Assembly (NCBI GenBank): GCA_030430975.1
Contig: JAUIKB010000011.1
Location: 1-20,226 of the forward strand
From: Polyangia bacterium
GTDB taxonomy: Bacteria > Myxococcota_A > Polyangia > Polyangiales > Polyangiaceae
DNA length: 20,226 nucleotides
Direction: 5' to 3'
In this document: piece after piece, positions 7,076 through 14,302 of the stretch
How the letters are laid out: each line of letters opens with the position of its first letter
How positions within the stretch are numbered: position 1 is the stretch's first letter
Translations under genes and position numbers: made by a program
The notes under the pieces: model-generated
Database searches by the model: none
What the model was told of the DNA's origin: nothing
What the model saw: the letters and a program-made list of their open reading frames with translations, nothing else

Positions 7076-8269
7076 ATGAAGATCCACGAGTATCAAGGCA
7101 AGCAAGTCTTCGCGAAGTACGGCATCCCGATTCCGAAAGGCATCCCAGCGTTCTCAGTCGATGAGGCGTCGGCGGCGGCCAAGAAGCTGATCGACGAGAC
7201 CAAAAACGACGTCGTCGTCGTCAAGGCGCAGATCCACGCGGGTGGTCGCGGCAAGGGCGGAGGCGTCAAGGTCGCCAAGGGCCTCGACGCCGCGAAGGAA
7301 ACCGCCGGCAAGATCTTCGGTATGCAGCTCGTCACGCATCAGACAGGCCCAGAGGGTCAGAAGGTGCAGCGGCTTTACATCGAGCAGGGGCTCGACATCA
7401 AACGCGAGCTGTACCTGGGCCTGGTCGTCGACCGGGCGACACGTCGTATCGCCGTCATGGCTTCGACCGAAGGCGGCGTGGAGATCGAAAAGGTCGCCGA
7501 AGAAACGCCCGAGAAGATTCTCACCGAGTTCGTCGATCCGCTGATCGGCCTAGGCGCGTATCAAGCACGCAAGCTGGCCTACGGTCTGAACATCGGCGAG
7601 GGCACACCGGAACCGAAAAAGACGGTGAAGCAGTTCGTCAAGATCCTCATGTCGCTCGCCGAGCTCTTCGAGAAAGAAGACTGCTCGCTGTGCGAAGTGA
7701 ACCCGCTGGTCGTGACCGGCGCTGGTGACGTGGTCGCTCTCGACTCGAAGATCAACTTCGATTCGAACGCCGAGCCGCGGCATCCAAACTGGAAAGAGCT
7801 GCAGGACAAAGCCGAAGAGGACCCGGTCGAGATCGAGGCGAAAGCCGCCGGGCTTTCATATGTGTCTCTCGACGGCAGCATCGGTTGTCTCGTCAATGGG
7901 GCAGGGCTCGCGATGAGCACGATGGACATCATCAAGTACTACGGTGGTGAGCCTGCGAACTTCTTGGACGTTGGCGGTGGAGCCACCAAAGAGCAGGTGA
8001 CGAAGGCGTTCAAGATGATCCTGAGTTCCGACAAGGTAAAGGGCATCTTCGTAAATATCTTCGGCGGCATCATGAAATGCGACGTCATCGCCGAGGGCGT
8101 GGTCGCGGCGACCAAGGAACTCGGACTGAAGGTGCCGCTCGTTGTGCGCCTTGCGGGAACCAACGTCGATGAAGGCAAGAAAATCCTCAAAGACAGCGGG
8201 CTCAAGATCGAGCCCGCCGATTCAATGGCCGACGGCGCGAAAAAAATCGTCGAACTGGCGAAGGCTTAA
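7076..8269 (+). CDS. sucC: Succinyl-CoA ligase (ADP-forming), beta subunit
   Basis: Beta subunit of succinyl-CoA synthetase, which converts succinyl-CoA, phosphate and NDP to succinate, CoA and NTP in the TCA cycle; 397 residues, close to the family norm. It begins MKIHEYQGKQVFAKYGIPIP, the canonical start of the family. The open frame runs upstream to a TTG at 6851, but that part crosses the mdh end and terminator. The ATG at 7076 has AGGAA before it and is chosen. The ATP-grasp domain shows VKAQIHAGGRGKGGGVK, and the metal and nucleotide region includes CEVNPLVV and DSKINFD. The C-terminal CoA-ligase domain has VNIFGGIMKCDVIAEG. sucD follows after 11 bp. Confidence 0.97.
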   Translation: MKIHEYQGKQVFAKYGIPIPKGIPAFSVDEASAAAKKLIDETKNDVVVVKAQIHAGGRGKGGGVKVAKGLDAAKETAGKIFGMQLVTHQTGPEGQKVQRLYIEQGLDIKRELYLGLVVDRATRRIAVMASTEGGVEIEKVAEETPEKILTEFVDPLIGLGAYQARKLAYGLNIGEGTPEPKKTVKQFVKILMSLAELFEKEDCSLCEVNPLVVTGAGDVVALDSKINFDSNAEPRHPNWKELQDKAEEDPVEIEAKAAGLSYVSLDGSIGCLVNGAGLAMSTMDIIKYYGGEPANFLDVGGGATKEQVTKAFKMILSSDKVKGIFVNIFGGIMKCDVIAEGVVAATKELGLKVPLVVRLAGTNVDEGKKILKDSGLKIEPADSMADGAKKIVELAKA

Positions 8270-8280
8270 GGAGTCATCAG

Positions 8281-9174
8281 ATGAGTGTTCTCGTTAACAA
8301 AGACACCAAGATCGTGGTGCAAGGCATCACCGGTTCGGCGGGCTCGTTCCATTCGCGCCAGTGCATTGCGTACGGTACCCAAATCGTCGCCGGCGCTACG
8401 CCCAACCGCGGCGGTCAGAAGTTCGAGGCCGAAGACAAGTCCGGCAAGAAGGTCGAGGTGCCGGTGTTCAACACCGTGGCCGAGGCCGTCAAAGAAACCG
8501 GCGCTACCGTCAGCTGCATCTTTGTGCCCCCGCTGGGCGCGGCCGATGCCATCTTGGAGGCTATCGACGCCGGCTGCGAGCTGGTGATTCCGATCACCGA
8601 GGGCATCCCGGTGATGGACATGATCCGTGTACGTCGCAAGCTGGAGGGATCCAACGTGCGTATGGTCGGACCCAACTGTCCCGGTGTGATCACGCCGGAC
8701 GAGTGCAAGCTGGGCATCATGCCGGGCCACATACACCTCAAGGGCGACATCGGCGTGGTCAGCCGCTCCGGTACGCTCACGTACGAAGCCGTGGGTCAGC
8801 TCACGGCGCTCGGCCTCGGCCAGTCCACGGCGATCGGCATCGGCGGTGACCCGGTCGGTGGTATGGACTTCATCGACTGTCTGAAGCTGTTCAATGACGA
8901 CCCGGACACGCGAGCCGTCATGATGATGGGCGAGATCGGTGGCAGCGCCGAAGAGTCGGCGGCTGCGTGGATCAAGGAGAACATGAAGAAGCCGGTAGCG
9001 GCCTTCATCGCCGGCACCACGGCGCCTCCCGGCAAGCGCATGGGTCACGCTGGCGCGATCATCAGCGGCGGCAAGGGCACCGCTGCCGACAAGATCGCTG
9101 CGCTCGAGGCGGCGGGTGTCAAGGTCGCTCCGTCCCCGGCGGAGATGGGCACGACGCTCAAGAGCCTGCTGTAA
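8281..9174 (+). CDS. sucD: Succinyl-CoA ligase (ADP-forming), alpha subunit
   Basis: Alpha subunit partner of SucC; 297 residues. It binds CoA through the N-terminal Rossmann-like domain (VVQGITGSAGSFH at 12-24) and carries the phosphohistidine His256 in GKRMGHAGAI, equivalent to E. coli His246. PNCPGVI (131-137) and SRSGTLTYE (161-169) are also conserved. GGAG lies at good spacing before the ATG, and only 11 bp separate it from sucC, so the pair is an operon. A terminator follows 21 bp after the stop. Confidence 0.97.
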   Translation: MSVLVNKDTKIVVQGITGSAGSFHSRQCIAYGTQIVAGATPNRGGQKFEAEDKSGKKVEVPVFNTVAEAVKETGATVSCIFVPPLGAADAILEAIDAGCELVIPITEGIPVMDMIRVRRKLEGSNVRMVGPNCPGVITPDECKLGIMPGHIHLKGDIGVVSRSGTLTYEAVGQLTALGLGQSTAIGIGGDPVGGMDFIDCLKLFNDDPDTRAVMMMGEIGGSAEESAAAWIKENMKKPVAAFIAGTTAPPGKRMGHAGAIISGGKGTAADKIAALEAAGVKVAPSPAEMGTTLKSLL

Positions 9175-9195
9175 CACCTGGCTCCGGTGTGAGGG

Positions 9196-9231
9196 CGGCG
9201 TCTTCCGGAAGGGAGGCGCCGTTCCTTTTTT
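9196..9231 (+). terminator. Intrinsic terminator of sucCD
   Basis: An 11-bp stem (9196-9206 with 9211-9221) contains two G-T wobbles and is closed by a GGAA tetraloop of the GNRA type. It is followed by TTCC and then six T. It lies just downstream of sucD. Confidence 0.88.
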
Positions 9232-9533
9232 GTTCCGGTGTCGGGTCCGGCAGTCGGGCGTTGCGCGTCGATTTTCGGGTCTGGCGTCCCGCATGCGGAT
9301 CGGATTTGCTGAGCTTTGTTTCTAGTTAGATCGCACCGGACGCGGAGCCTGCGACGCCGAGAGCAAAGAGCATGAATCAGCTGACGCTGGCGATGTGCTC
9401 AGGTCGCGAGCTCTTCGTGGAGCTGCGGATCGCGGGCGCTTGCGGCTACACCTGCCGCAGACCGCGGCACGGGAGGCCGCCCGGTTTTGGCGCAGCTGCA
9501 CCGCCCGACCCAGGCGAGGTAGCTACGTTTGAG
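9232..9533. other. Gene-free stretch between convergent sucD and ilvE
   Basis: No convincing gene. An ORF of 99 codons starting at 9372 runs into ilvE on the opposite strand, has an atypical Arg/Pro-rich composition, and I do not accept it. A perfect 6-bp inverted repeat, TGCGGC (9441-9446) with GCCGCA (9454-9459), could fold at the 3' end of the ilvE transcript, but it has no U-tract on either strand. Confidence 0.5.
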
Positions 9534-10574
9534 CTAAACCTTCGTGAGCCAGTTGAACGGATCCTCGGCGTGGCCGAGCTGGATGTCGACGAGCGCCTGG
9601 CGCAAGGCGCTGGTGACGGGTCCGACCTCACCGTTGCCGACGACGTACGTCTTGTCCTGGTACACGAATGAGCCCACGCTCGCGAGCACCGCGGCGGTTC
9701 CGGACAGAGCGGCCTCGCCGTTGGCACACCAGTCGAGGATCTCCTGGATCGGAATCGGGCGCTCTTCGACGGTCATGCCGCGTTTCGCGGCGAGCTTCAG
9801 AATGGAGTCGCGGGTGATGCCGTGCAGAAACGACGAGTCGAGATCCTTGGTCACGATGCGTTTCTCATCGAACAGCAAGAAGTTAGCGGCGCCGGTTTCC
9901 TGAGCGATGCCGCCGGGACAGAACAGCACTTGGTCGGCGTTGTACTTTTCGCGCGCCCGCATGATGTGCGGCAGCGCCGAAGCGTAGTTCGCGCCCGCCT
10001 TGACCATGCCGGCGTGGGGTGCCACGCGCATGTTCTCGTCGTCGATCAGCAGCTTCAGCGGCTTCATGCCGCCCTCGAAGTAGTCGCCGACAGGTGACAG
10101 CAGAACGAACAGGCACGCCTCGGCGGACGGTTTCGCGGCTTTGCCGATCGAACGTTCCGTGCCGATCAGCGTGGGTCGGATGTACATCGCGGCCGGTGGC
10201 GGCGGGACCTCTTTCCGGTTGGCGCGCAGTGTTTCGAGGATCATCGATTTCAGCTGGTCCTCGCTCGGCTGCGGCATGTAGAGCAGCGCCGCGCTCTGAC
10301 GAAGGCGTGCGACGTTCTTGTCGATTCGAAACACGCACACATCGCCGTTCGGTTGCAGGTACGCCTTCTGGCCTTCGAAGCACGAGCTGCCGTAGTGAAA
10401 GACGTGCGTCCCCGGATGAAATCGCAGCTCATCTGCGGGCACGATCTCCGTGTCGGACCATTTGCCGTCGCGGTACCATGCGATGCCCATCTGCGACGCG
10501 AACTGCGTACCGAAGGGGGCCGGCTTGAACGGCTTGGCGCTGGCGGTGTCGGGATTGGTCGTGGTCTGAGTCAT
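9534..10574 (-). CDS. ilvE: Branched-chain amino acid aminotransferase
   Basis: PLP-dependent fold-type IV aminotransferase that interconverts Leu/Ile/Val with their 2-oxo acids; cytoplasmic; 346 residues. The pattern fits the eukaryote-like/type II BCAT group: an FHYGSSCFEGQKAY substrate loop near 59-72, catalytic Lys192 in GMVKAGANYASAL, and the PLP-phosphate and cofactor region with Glu226 in GIAQETGAANF. LSGTAAVL near the C-terminus forms the conserved Thr-containing phosphate loop. The ATG at 10574 is the start. No strong ribosome-binding site is visible. It stands alone on the minus strand, convergent with sucD. Confidence 0.94.
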   Translation of the reverse strand: MTQTTTNPDTASAKPFKPAPFGTQFASQMGIAWYRDGKWSDTEIVPADELRFHPGTHVFHYGSSCFEGQKAYLQPNGDVCVFRIDKNVARLRQSAALLYMPQPSEDQLKSMILETLRANRKEVPPPPAAMYIRPTLIGTERSIGKAAKPSAEACLFVLLSPVGDYFEGGMKPLKLLIDDENMRVAPHAGMVKAGANYASALPHIMRAREKYNADQVLFCPGGIAQETGAANFLLFDEKRIVTKDLDSSFLHGITRDSILKLAAKRGMTVEERPIPIQEILDWCANGEAALSGTAAVLASVGSFVYQDKTYVVGNGEVGPVTSALRQALVDIQLGHAEDPFNWLTKV

Positions 10575-10730
10575 GTTGCGCCGATGATACTCGCACCTGG
10601 CCGCCGCGCTGGTCCCGGCCGATCATTCCGTCAAAATCCGTGGATGCCAGCACGTCAGCCTGTCGTCAGAACGGTGTTCCGCTTCCAGGCAGCTCGGGTG
10701 GGAACGTCCGCGCGGTTCGTCCCTCTCCCC

Positions 10731-10768
10731 GATTAATGATCTAAAAAGTCTTTAATTACAATGGTTTA
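10731..10768. promoter_or_regulatory. AT-rich island upstream of ilvE, candidate promoter or UP region
   Basis: 38 bp with only 8 G/C, in sharp contrast to the GC-rich surroundings. It lies between the msrA stop and the ilvE start. On the minus strand it contains TTGTAA and ATTAAT about 18 bp apart, a weak -35/-10 pair about 150 bp upstream of ilvE. There is no direct proof of promoter function. Confidence 0.3.
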
Positions 10769-10802
10769 GTGCCATAGCTCGGGGTGGTCCTAGGATCGGT
10801 CT

Positions 10803-11441
10803 TCACGCCAAACGGGCCCGCGGGAGCGGACCATCGAGCGCCCGGCGCGCAGCGTCCGACAGGGACAGCTGATCGTGGAGGGCGTCCAATTGCTGTCGAC
10901 TGAGATGACCGCCGACTGCGGCGTTGAGTTTGGTGGCCGCAAACGAGCGCAGTAGGGCAGCCTCGTCGTCGAAGTCGTCGAGCAGCGCATCGAAGAGCTG
11001 CGCGTGGCGTCGCAGCTTCCACTTCTGGTGATAGTCTTCCGCCGCGTAGAACGGTTTACCGACGGCGATCTCTGTCAGCACCGGAGTGCCGCGGTCGCGC
11101 TGCACGGCGCGCGCACCAGTCAACGCTTCGGCGTGTTGCTGATCGTTTTCACACAGCAGAATCGCGCGGTACTGGGACCCGCTGCGCGCGTAGCTCGGGT
11201 CGTGCGCGTTCCAGAACAAATCGAGGAACTGGCTGAAAGCAATCTGTGCGGGGTTAAACTCTACCCGCAGCACCTCGGCGTGATCGCCTAGCGAGTGGTA
11301 GGTAGGATTCGATTTGGCGCCGCCTGCGTAGCCGACCTCGGTCCGAACCACGCCGTCAAGACCCCCGAACCGGGAGTCGGGTCCCCAGAATCAGCCGAGG
11401 CCAAACGTGACGGTCTCAAGGTCCTGCGGGATGTTGTTCAT
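10803..11441 (-). CDS. msrA: Selenocysteine-containing methionine sulfoxide reductase A (TGA = Sec17)
   Basis: Reduces methionine-S-sulfoxide in proteins or as free amino acid; cytoplasmic repair enzyme. A TGA-free frame starts only at GTG 11351 and would lack the active site. Reading upstream in the same frame gives an ATG at 11441 and one in-frame TGA (11393-11391), flanked by FGLG and FWGPDSRFG. This is the GCFWG active-site motif of MsrA with TGA in place of the catalytic Cys. Other catalytic residues are intact: Tyr38 (EVGYAGG), Glu56 (GDHAEV), Asp81 and Tyr91 (SGSQYR), then FYAAEDYHQ. A SECIS-like hairpin lies just after the TGA. Full length is 212 residues. The only Cys is C97, and no C-terminal resolving Cys exists. 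The gene is last of the minus-strand set with the photolyase, 44 bp after its upstream neighbour. A pseudogene or base error is the alternative, but the exact position of the TGA plus the hairpin argue against it. Confidence 0.87.
11360..11378 (-). promoter_or_regulatory. Candidate bacterial SECIS hairpin of msrA
   Basis: In the mRNA, GACUCCCG pairs with CGGGGGUC around the 3-nt loop GUU, an uninterrupted 8-bp stem with one U-G wobble. The stem starts 12 nt after the UGA, and the apical loop begins 20 nt after it. Known bacterial SECIS elements place a hairpin within the coding region directly after UGA, with a G among the first loop bases (GGU in E. coli fdhF). If the closing G-C pair opens, the loop reads GGUUC. 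The hairpin lies in codons for PDSRFGGL. Confidence 0.75.
11391..11393 (-). other. In-frame UGA read as selenocysteine (Sec17)
   Basis: The TGA is the only stop codon between ATG 11441 and the TGA at 10805-10803. It replaces the catalytic Cys of the GCFWG motif. Sec at this position is known in selenoprotein MsrA from Chlamydomonas and some bacteria. Confidence 0.83.
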
Positions 11442-11485
11442 CGAGCGATCATAACCACGTCCGAGGCTGTGCCCAGGCGAGCGGT

Positions 11486-12682
11486 CTATTTTTCCGCGGA
11501 CGGCCGCGGCGTCAGTTCGTCGACCGTCCAGCGGATGGTGCCCGACACCGGGTCGAAAGCGGTCACCCCCGTGCTGTGTACGAGAAGCAGCGACGCGCCG
11601 TCGAACCCTAAGAACGTAGGGCGGTTGGCGATCGGCCCAGCCAGCGTGTGCTGGAATGCTTCGGTGCCGTTCGCTTGGTCGAACGCGATAAGAATACCGC
11701 GGTCGGTGGACGCTGGAAGAGCGCCGACGACGTAAACGGCGCGCTCGGTCGCGGCGACGACCGTGCTGAAGGAAGGAGCGGCGTACGCCAGGGCTCGCTC
11801 CCAAACGACCGCGTCCTTCTCCACGGCGCGTAGCGTTAACATATGCGGTGGAGCGTCTGACTTGGTGAGCACGTAGTGCCGTTGACCCACGGACACCTCG
11901 GTAGCGCGCCCCGAATGGTCGATGACGCCAGGGCGCGCGGCTCCAATCCGCCGCGTCTCGGCGTGGCACTCCGAAATCTTGCTGCCGTCGAGGCCGAACG
12001 CCCGGCGTGCGCGCTCCGCGTCGGTTATCACGACGCAGCCCGTGCCCACCCCGACGGCGTGAGGGGCGGACGGAAGCTTCAGGGTGATGGGCTTGTTCAA
12101 CTGAGACGCAACGTGCAGGGTCACCGTGTTGTCCGCGTGGGCGACGCCCGCTACTTCGTTGCCGACGCAGAACGCTTTGGCACCTGGCGGCTTGCTCGGA
12201 CCAAGCCAGGTGACGCGGCCTGTGGCTCCGTCGAGCGTCGCAGCCCGCGCGGCACTGGCGTTCGCGGCCACAGCAAACAGCTGTGGCTTCGTGCCGATCA
12301 GACACGCAGCGCCTGATCGATCCCAGCGCAGCGGTAGCGACTTGCGGGGTTCCGACGCGCTACTAGGACGGCGGATTGTGTAGATCGCCGCTGTTGCGAG
12401 TACGATGAGCAGGCCCACGGCAAGATAGATGCGTCGCGATCGCCCGGACGCAGCGCCGACCTTACGTTCGCGGGCCGGATGAGGCGTACCGGTCGCTGTT
12501 GTTCGGCGGGCGGGTCGAACGCGGGACTCAGCGCGGCAGTACTTGCAGGTCGCGCTCGTCGCCGTCTCCGGGACGCTCAACGGCGCGTCACAGTGTTCGC
12601 AGCGAACCGTGAGTTGGCGACGCGCCTCCAAGCGCTGCTGTCTCGCGCGCTGCGCCGCCGTGGTTTCGGATTCGACCGTCAT
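11486..12682 (-). CDS. Zinc-ribbon, single-TM protein with PQQ-like beta-propeller
   Basis: 398 residues in three parts. The N-terminal cytoplasmic zinc ribbon has CEHC (C28, C31) and CKYC (C46, C49). One transmembrane helix spans about 84-103, preceded by Arg/Lys. The long extracytoplasmic region shows repeated motifs such as LDGATGRVTWLG, AFDQANGTEAFQH and AFDPVSGTIRW, which fit blades of a PQQ-like/quinoprotein beta-propeller. PQQ-binding catalytic residues are not evident, so a binding or scaffold role is likelier than an enzyme. It starts at ATG 12682, 58 bp after the photolyase stop and 44 bp before msrA, so it is probably co-transcribed. I know no named family for the whole architecture. 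Confidence 0.85.
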   Translation of the reverse strand: MTVESETTAAQRARQQRLEARRQLTVRCEHCDAPLSVPETATSATCKYCRAESRVRPARRTTATGTPHPARERKVGAASGRSRRIYLAVGLLIVLATAAIYTIRRPSSASEPRKSLPLRWDRSGAACLIGTKPQLFAVAANASAARAATLDGATGRVTWLGPSKPPGAKAFCVGNEVAGVAHADNTVTLHVASQLNKPITLKLPSAPHAVGVGTGCVVITDAERARRAFGLDGSKISECHAETRRIGAARPGVIDHSGRATEVSVGQRHYVLTKSDAPPHMLTLRAVEKDAVVWERALAYAAPSFSTVVAATERAVYVVGALPASTDRGILIAFDQANGTEAFQHTLAGPIANRPTFLGFDGASLLLVHSTGVTAFDPVSGTIRWTVDELTPRPSAEK

Positions 12683-12740
12683 GAGGCCGTCCGAGCGTGG
12701 GCGCAGAGAGCGCCGGTCGCAAGGGAGTTTCGATGGACGA

Positions 12741-14234
12741 CTAGCCGAAGAGCGACGTCTGTTGTTCGGCGCCGTATGCCCTCAAGTAGCTCTTGGTGTC
12801 GATCTTGCGTTTAGTGCTGTCCGACGTCATGTAGCGGATCTTGCCGAAGATAGGTCGTTCGGGACCCCACGCTCGGTCGAACCGGCCGAAGCACCAGAAG
12901 ATGCCGCTATACGAATTGGGGTTGCGGCCATCTAGGGCATACTTGTTGTTCAGATGGATCAATCGCTCAAGCGCTAGCCGCGGCGATTCCGACCACTGCA
13001 GGACCTTCTTGCCCCACAGCATGCGCACGTAGTTGTGCATTCGCCCTTCCATCACCAGCTGGCGCTGCGCCGCGTTCCAGATCGGATCCCCGGTCTCGGC
13101 TCGCTCGAGCTGTTCGTCTGAGTACTGTTCGGGACGCTCGTCGTTGGCGTGTTCCTCAAGTGTTTTCCGCGCCCAGTCCGGGAGCGACTCATAGCGCTGG
13201 TAGTCGGGTTGATGGGAGGTGAAGTTGTAGCCGAGTTCACGCCAAGTAATGATTTGGTCGAGGAACGCTTCTGCGGGACGGCTCATGTTCCAGAAACCCT
13301 CACGCTGTCCGCGACGCGTGTCGCTGAGCTGCTCGATATCCCAGTCTTCGACCTCCACTATTGCTCTGAACACATCGTGCGAGCTGATGTGTCCGAAGTG
13401 TAAATGGGGAGACAGTTCGCTGGTCGCATCCTTGTGGCGATTGCGTGACTCCGTGTAGTCGCCGAGCCGTTCGCTCACGAATCTTTCCAGGACCTCGACG
13501 GCGGCATCCGTCCCGCCGGTAGCGGGCGCCACCGGCACCGCTTTGTCGATCGGCAGGTTCTCTAGAAGCGACTCGGAGGCGAGATCAGCCGCGGGCCAGC
13601 GGGTCGTGATGCGTTTCGCCGGCTTAATCGCCTCTTTGCGTTCGAGGGCGTTAAGCGGTTCGACGCGGGGAGTAGCGCTGAGGTGCTCAGCGATGCACCG
13701 CTGCATGTAGCGGCGAAAGTCGACCGCGCGGTGGAAGGTGCGGTCGGTCGCGTTGAAAGGCAGCACGCCGTTGCTGTCGACGGCTTCAAAGCGCACGTTC
13801 ACATGCTTCTCGGCAGCGTTCAGCATTCTAGGCAGAAAAAAACAAGGAAAGTCATCGGTGACGACCACGGCCGCGTCATCGGAGAGCTCCTTGAGCAGTC
13901 CTCGCCCGTCGCCGACGTTCGGTTCCAGGTAAGGGTAGTATCCAGCGCGATCGCCGCATCGACGCTGGTTGGCGCGCATCCCATCGATGACGAACTGGTG
14001 GAGGCGGTCACTCGCCCATTCGTAGTCACACCGCAGTGCTTCCAAAATGAGCAAGGGCTTGCCCAGACCGTTCGCCCAGTCGACGGCCCGCTGCAGAGCG
14101 AAGTTCGACTGCATGCGTCGTTGAGCGGTCATCCAGTACAGCACATACCTGGCGTCAGTCGCGACCGGGACTGGCTTCAAGCGTCGAACGCGCGCGTCGG
14201 GAACCGATGAGGATGGCTGGTCAGAGACCGACAT
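12741..14234 (-). CDS. phr: Class II deoxyribodipyrimidine (CPD) photolyase
   Basis: Flavoenzyme that uses light to split cyclobutane pyrimidine dimers; 497 residues, normal for class II. The N-terminal Rossmann-like antenna domain starts with VLYWMTAQRRMQSNFAL, the class II signature with a Gln/Arg-rich YWM segment. The C-terminal FAD domain has ELGYNFTSHQPDY, WARKTLEEH and GDPIWNAAQRQLVMEGRMHNYVRM. It ends in LDGRNPNSYSGIFW and RPIFGKIRYM (460-469), all characteristic of class II rather than class I. It starts at ATG 14234, 68 bp from the divergent zinc-ribbon gene. It leads a likely three-gene operon with the propeller protein and msrA, consistent with repair of light and oxidative damage. 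Confidence 0.94.
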   Translation of the reverse strand: MSVSDQPSSSVPDARVRRLKPVPVATDARYVLYWMTAQRRMQSNFALQRAVDWANGLGKPLLILEALRCDYEWASDRLHQFVIDGMRANQRRCGDRAGYYPYLEPNVGDGRGLLKELSDDAAVVVTDDFPCFFLPRMLNAAEKHVNVRFEAVDSNGVLPFNATDRTFHRAVDFRRYMQRCIAEHLSATPRVEPLNALERKEAIKPAKRITTRWPAADLASESLLENLPIDKAVPVAPATGGTDAAVEVLERFVSERLGDYTESRNRHKDATSELSPHLHFGHISSHDVFRAIVEVEDWDIEQLSDTRRGQREGFWNMSRPAEAFLDQIITWRELGYNFTSHQPDYQRYESLPDWARKTLEEHANDERPEQYSDEQLERAETGDPIWNAAQRQLVMEGRMHNYVRMLWGKKVLQWSESPRLALERLIHLNNKYALDGRNPNSYSGIFWCFGRFDRAWGPERPIFGKIRYMTSDSTKRKIDTKSYLRAYGAEQQTSLFG

Positions 14235-14268
14235 CCCCGGCTTGTCGGGCCGCTTGCAGCGATTGTCA

Positions 14269-14291
14269 ACGCGGTCCCGAGAAAACCGCGT
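14269..14291. promoter_or_regulatory. Inverted repeat in phr/zinc-ribbon divergent region, candidate operator
   Basis: Perfect 7-bp arms ACGCGGT (14269-14275) and ACCGCGT (14285-14291) are separated by 9 bp. It lies 11 bp before the ATG of the plus-strand gene and 34 bp from the photolyase start. Arm centres are 16 bp apart, more than one helical turn, which suits a dimeric regulator. The candidate rests on position and symmetry only. Confidence 0.35.
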
Positions 14292-14302
14292 AAACTATCC
14301 GT

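Noticed and set aside
8266..9294. Long minus-strand ORF (342 codons) opposite sucD
   Set aside because: It is a shadow of sucD caused by high third-position GC. It has His/Arg/Asp-rich nonsense composition, and sucD is certain.
9372..9671. Plus-strand 99-codon ORF in the sucD-ilvE gap
   Set aside because: About half of it lies antisense to ilvE, with no ribosome-binding site and no recognisable domain.
10803..11351. MsrA starting at GTG 11351
   Set aside because: This start would delete the GCFWG active site that every MsrA has; the upstream frame supplies it with TGA at the Cys position.
10803..11441. msrA as a pseudogene with a nonsense mutation
   Set aside because: It cannot be fully excluded, but the TGA is exactly at the catalytic Cys, the rest is intact and a SECIS-like hairpin follows, so Sec is the better reading.
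11391..12305. Minus-strand 304-codon ORF overlapping the propeller gene
   Set aside because: It is a shadow frame with Arg-rich composition. Only its last 16 codons are meaningful, because they are the true N-terminus of msrA before the Sec TGA.
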